A stretch of 64,000 nt of DNA from Nissolia schottii. Taxonomy: Eukaryota; Streptophyta; Magnoliopsida; Fabales; Fabaceae. The translations under genes and the position numbers were made by a program. Of the stretch, positions 62,733 through 64,000 are shown in pieces. The notes under the pieces were generated by a model. It made no database searches. It was not told the DNA's origin and was given only the letters and a program-made list of their open reading frames with translations. The DNA is taken from contig QANU01076928.1 in NCBI GenBank assembly GCA_003254905.1, forward strand, positions 794,682 through 858,681, written 5' to 3'. Each line of letters opens with the position of its first letter. Position 1 is the first letter of the stretch.

Positions 62733-63951
62733 TCATTTGGCTAGAATAAGAACACCACAGGCTGCAGGAGCATGCTTCCCATCCTTGAAGACAAGGTTTC
62801 CTCTGACAAAGGTGTCCAAAACTTCTCCGGAAAACCTTCTTCCCATATAAGCAGAGAGGTTCTAAAAATCAAAGGTTCATTTTATGGTAATCATATAAGC
62901 AGCCAAGTTAGCAACACAGTTTTGTAACATGACAAGTTATGTAATTCTACCAGCATATATAAGGTAAAGTGGGAAAGGCTGGCTCTTTTCGAAATGGTGA
63001 AAGATTTCATTTTTCTTTCTGCTTATGGTTTCTTCAGAGAAAATGAATTAATAAAATAAATATAAAGAAACTGGAGAAGTAGGAAAGACTCATCCAACAT
63101 CCTAAACCATATGATATTCCAGTTTGAAATGGTTATATTTGAGGCAAGCAAAGTCATAAACAAAATGAGTTCAATAATAGCTTAAAGAAAAATTAAGACT
63201 TACAGGATGTTTAAGGAAAACAGAATAATTCTCGTCGAGGTCAAACTCCGACTCTGGTTGCCATACTACAATATCTGCATGGTTTCCCACTGCAATGGCC
63301 CCCTAAAGCATTAATGGAAAATAGTCAGAGTGGAACCACAATCATTTGCTAAGCATACATGTTGGCTTTACAACATCACAAACAAGTGGCCTTTTCCCAC
63401 AAAAAAGAAAAAAGTTATGGAAACAAATTATGAAGAATTTTTTTCTTCACAGTGCATTATTTCAGCAAATGAAAATGTTGGCTCATCTGATAGAATCGAC
63501 CACCGTCAACTAAAAAGTCTTCAGTTTGATTCATGGGTCATATGAAATAGCATTCTATGGCCTCACTGAGGCATATTACTCACTTCCCCTATTTTACCCA
63601 ACTAGAATCTCATTCTTCCACTTATATGCCATTATTACTCACTTCAAGGTTATAGTTCCGACATTATTCCTAATAGAAATGAAAAATTGTACGATTAGAA
63701 ATTTATGACAGAACACTATAGCATTGGCTGATCCATGCAACCGACTTGACCTAGTGGGATAATACTTTAGGGTTTAGAGTTTATGGTCTAGCTTTTACTA
63801 TACCAAGTCTGAGTTGAAAAGGAAACTATAAACATCTCACCTTTGATTCTAATCCTGCAAATTTTGCAGGTTTCTTGCTCCACAATAACGATAATTGTTC
63901 CAAAGTTAATCCATATTTCTTTCCAGACGACCATGTCACTGGAAGATTAAA
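62733..63951 (-). CDS. ALN: Allantoinase, C-terminal three exons (gene continues past the right edge)
   Basis: Partial gene. Exons in transcript order: 63951-63841, 63302-63204, 62861-62733 (stop at 62735-62733), giving the last 112 residues: FNLPVTWSSGKKYGLTLEQL..AKFAGLESK, GAIAVGNHADIVVWQPESEF..FLKHP, and NLSAYMGRRFSGEVLDTFVR..ACGVLILAK. These match the end of plant allantoinase, an amidohydrolase-superfamily enzyme that opens allantoin to allantoate in ureide catabolism (ER/secretory location in Arabidopsis). The metal-binding His/Lys/Asp residues lie in upstream exons outside the window. The first exon starts after acceptor CTGCAG at 63952; residues 63952-64000 are intron. In tropical legumes this pathway also supplies ureides for nitrogen transport. 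Confidence 0.93.
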
Positions 63952-64000
63952 CTGCAGGTCTCGCAATAGAAAATCAGTCATTCTCTAGGCCATTGAGAGA

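Overview
The window is nuclear DNA from a flowering plant. Genes have many short exons with GT..AG introns, intergenic DNA is very AT-rich, and LTR retrotransposon, MITE and microsatellite sequence is scattered throughout. A dicot is clear from the protein families and gene structure. A legume is my best guess, from the general look of the NRPB2, REF/SRPP, TSJT1-type and allantoinase proteins; this is inference, not a database result.

Layout. 1-7.4 kb: complete 25-exon gene for the second-largest RNA polymerase II subunit (NRPB2, + strand, 1192 aa). 7.4-13.9 kb: intergenic DNA, then an RMA-type membrane-anchored RING E3 ligase (+) whose probable 2-kb leader intron carries a MITE and an LTR-like insertion. 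14.5-15.0 kb: decayed RNase H relic. 18.4-18.8 kb: small basic plant protein (-). 20.9 kb: tRNA-Val(UAC) (-). 21.2-23.2 kb: two-exon mitochondrial-type PPR gene (+). 23.3-27.0 kb: tandem pair of REF/SRPP stress-related genes (-). 29.0-33.3 kb: 11-exon SDE5-like gene (-), followed by an 885-base assembly gap. 34.5-39.7 kb: retroelement-rich strip with a long LTR that holds eight GC-rich palindromic 11-mers in a 290-bp stretch, and a solo LTR with an exact ACTTT target duplication. 39.7-53.6 kb: two tandem paralogues (-) of the plant family that includes Arabidopsis ASG1/At4g30780. One has six exons; the other has grown to nine by duplication of its 3' exons. A 2.18-kb non-autonomous copia-type element with an AATAT target duplication lies between them. 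55.7 kb: possible small secreted peptide gene (+). 57.1-59.5 kb: aluminium-induced/TSJT1-type YGL-LRDR gene (-). 62.7 kb to the right edge: last three exons of allantoinase (-).

The genes are ordinary single plant loci and do not form a pathway or cluster. The two local expansions (REF/SRPP pair and ASG1-like pair) are tandem duplications. The most unusual structure is the exon expansion in the 39.7-45.2 kb gene, which includes a chimeric exon and a relic terminal exon left inside an intron. Exon boundaries were derived by hand from splice sites, reading phase and family resemblance; no transcript data were available.
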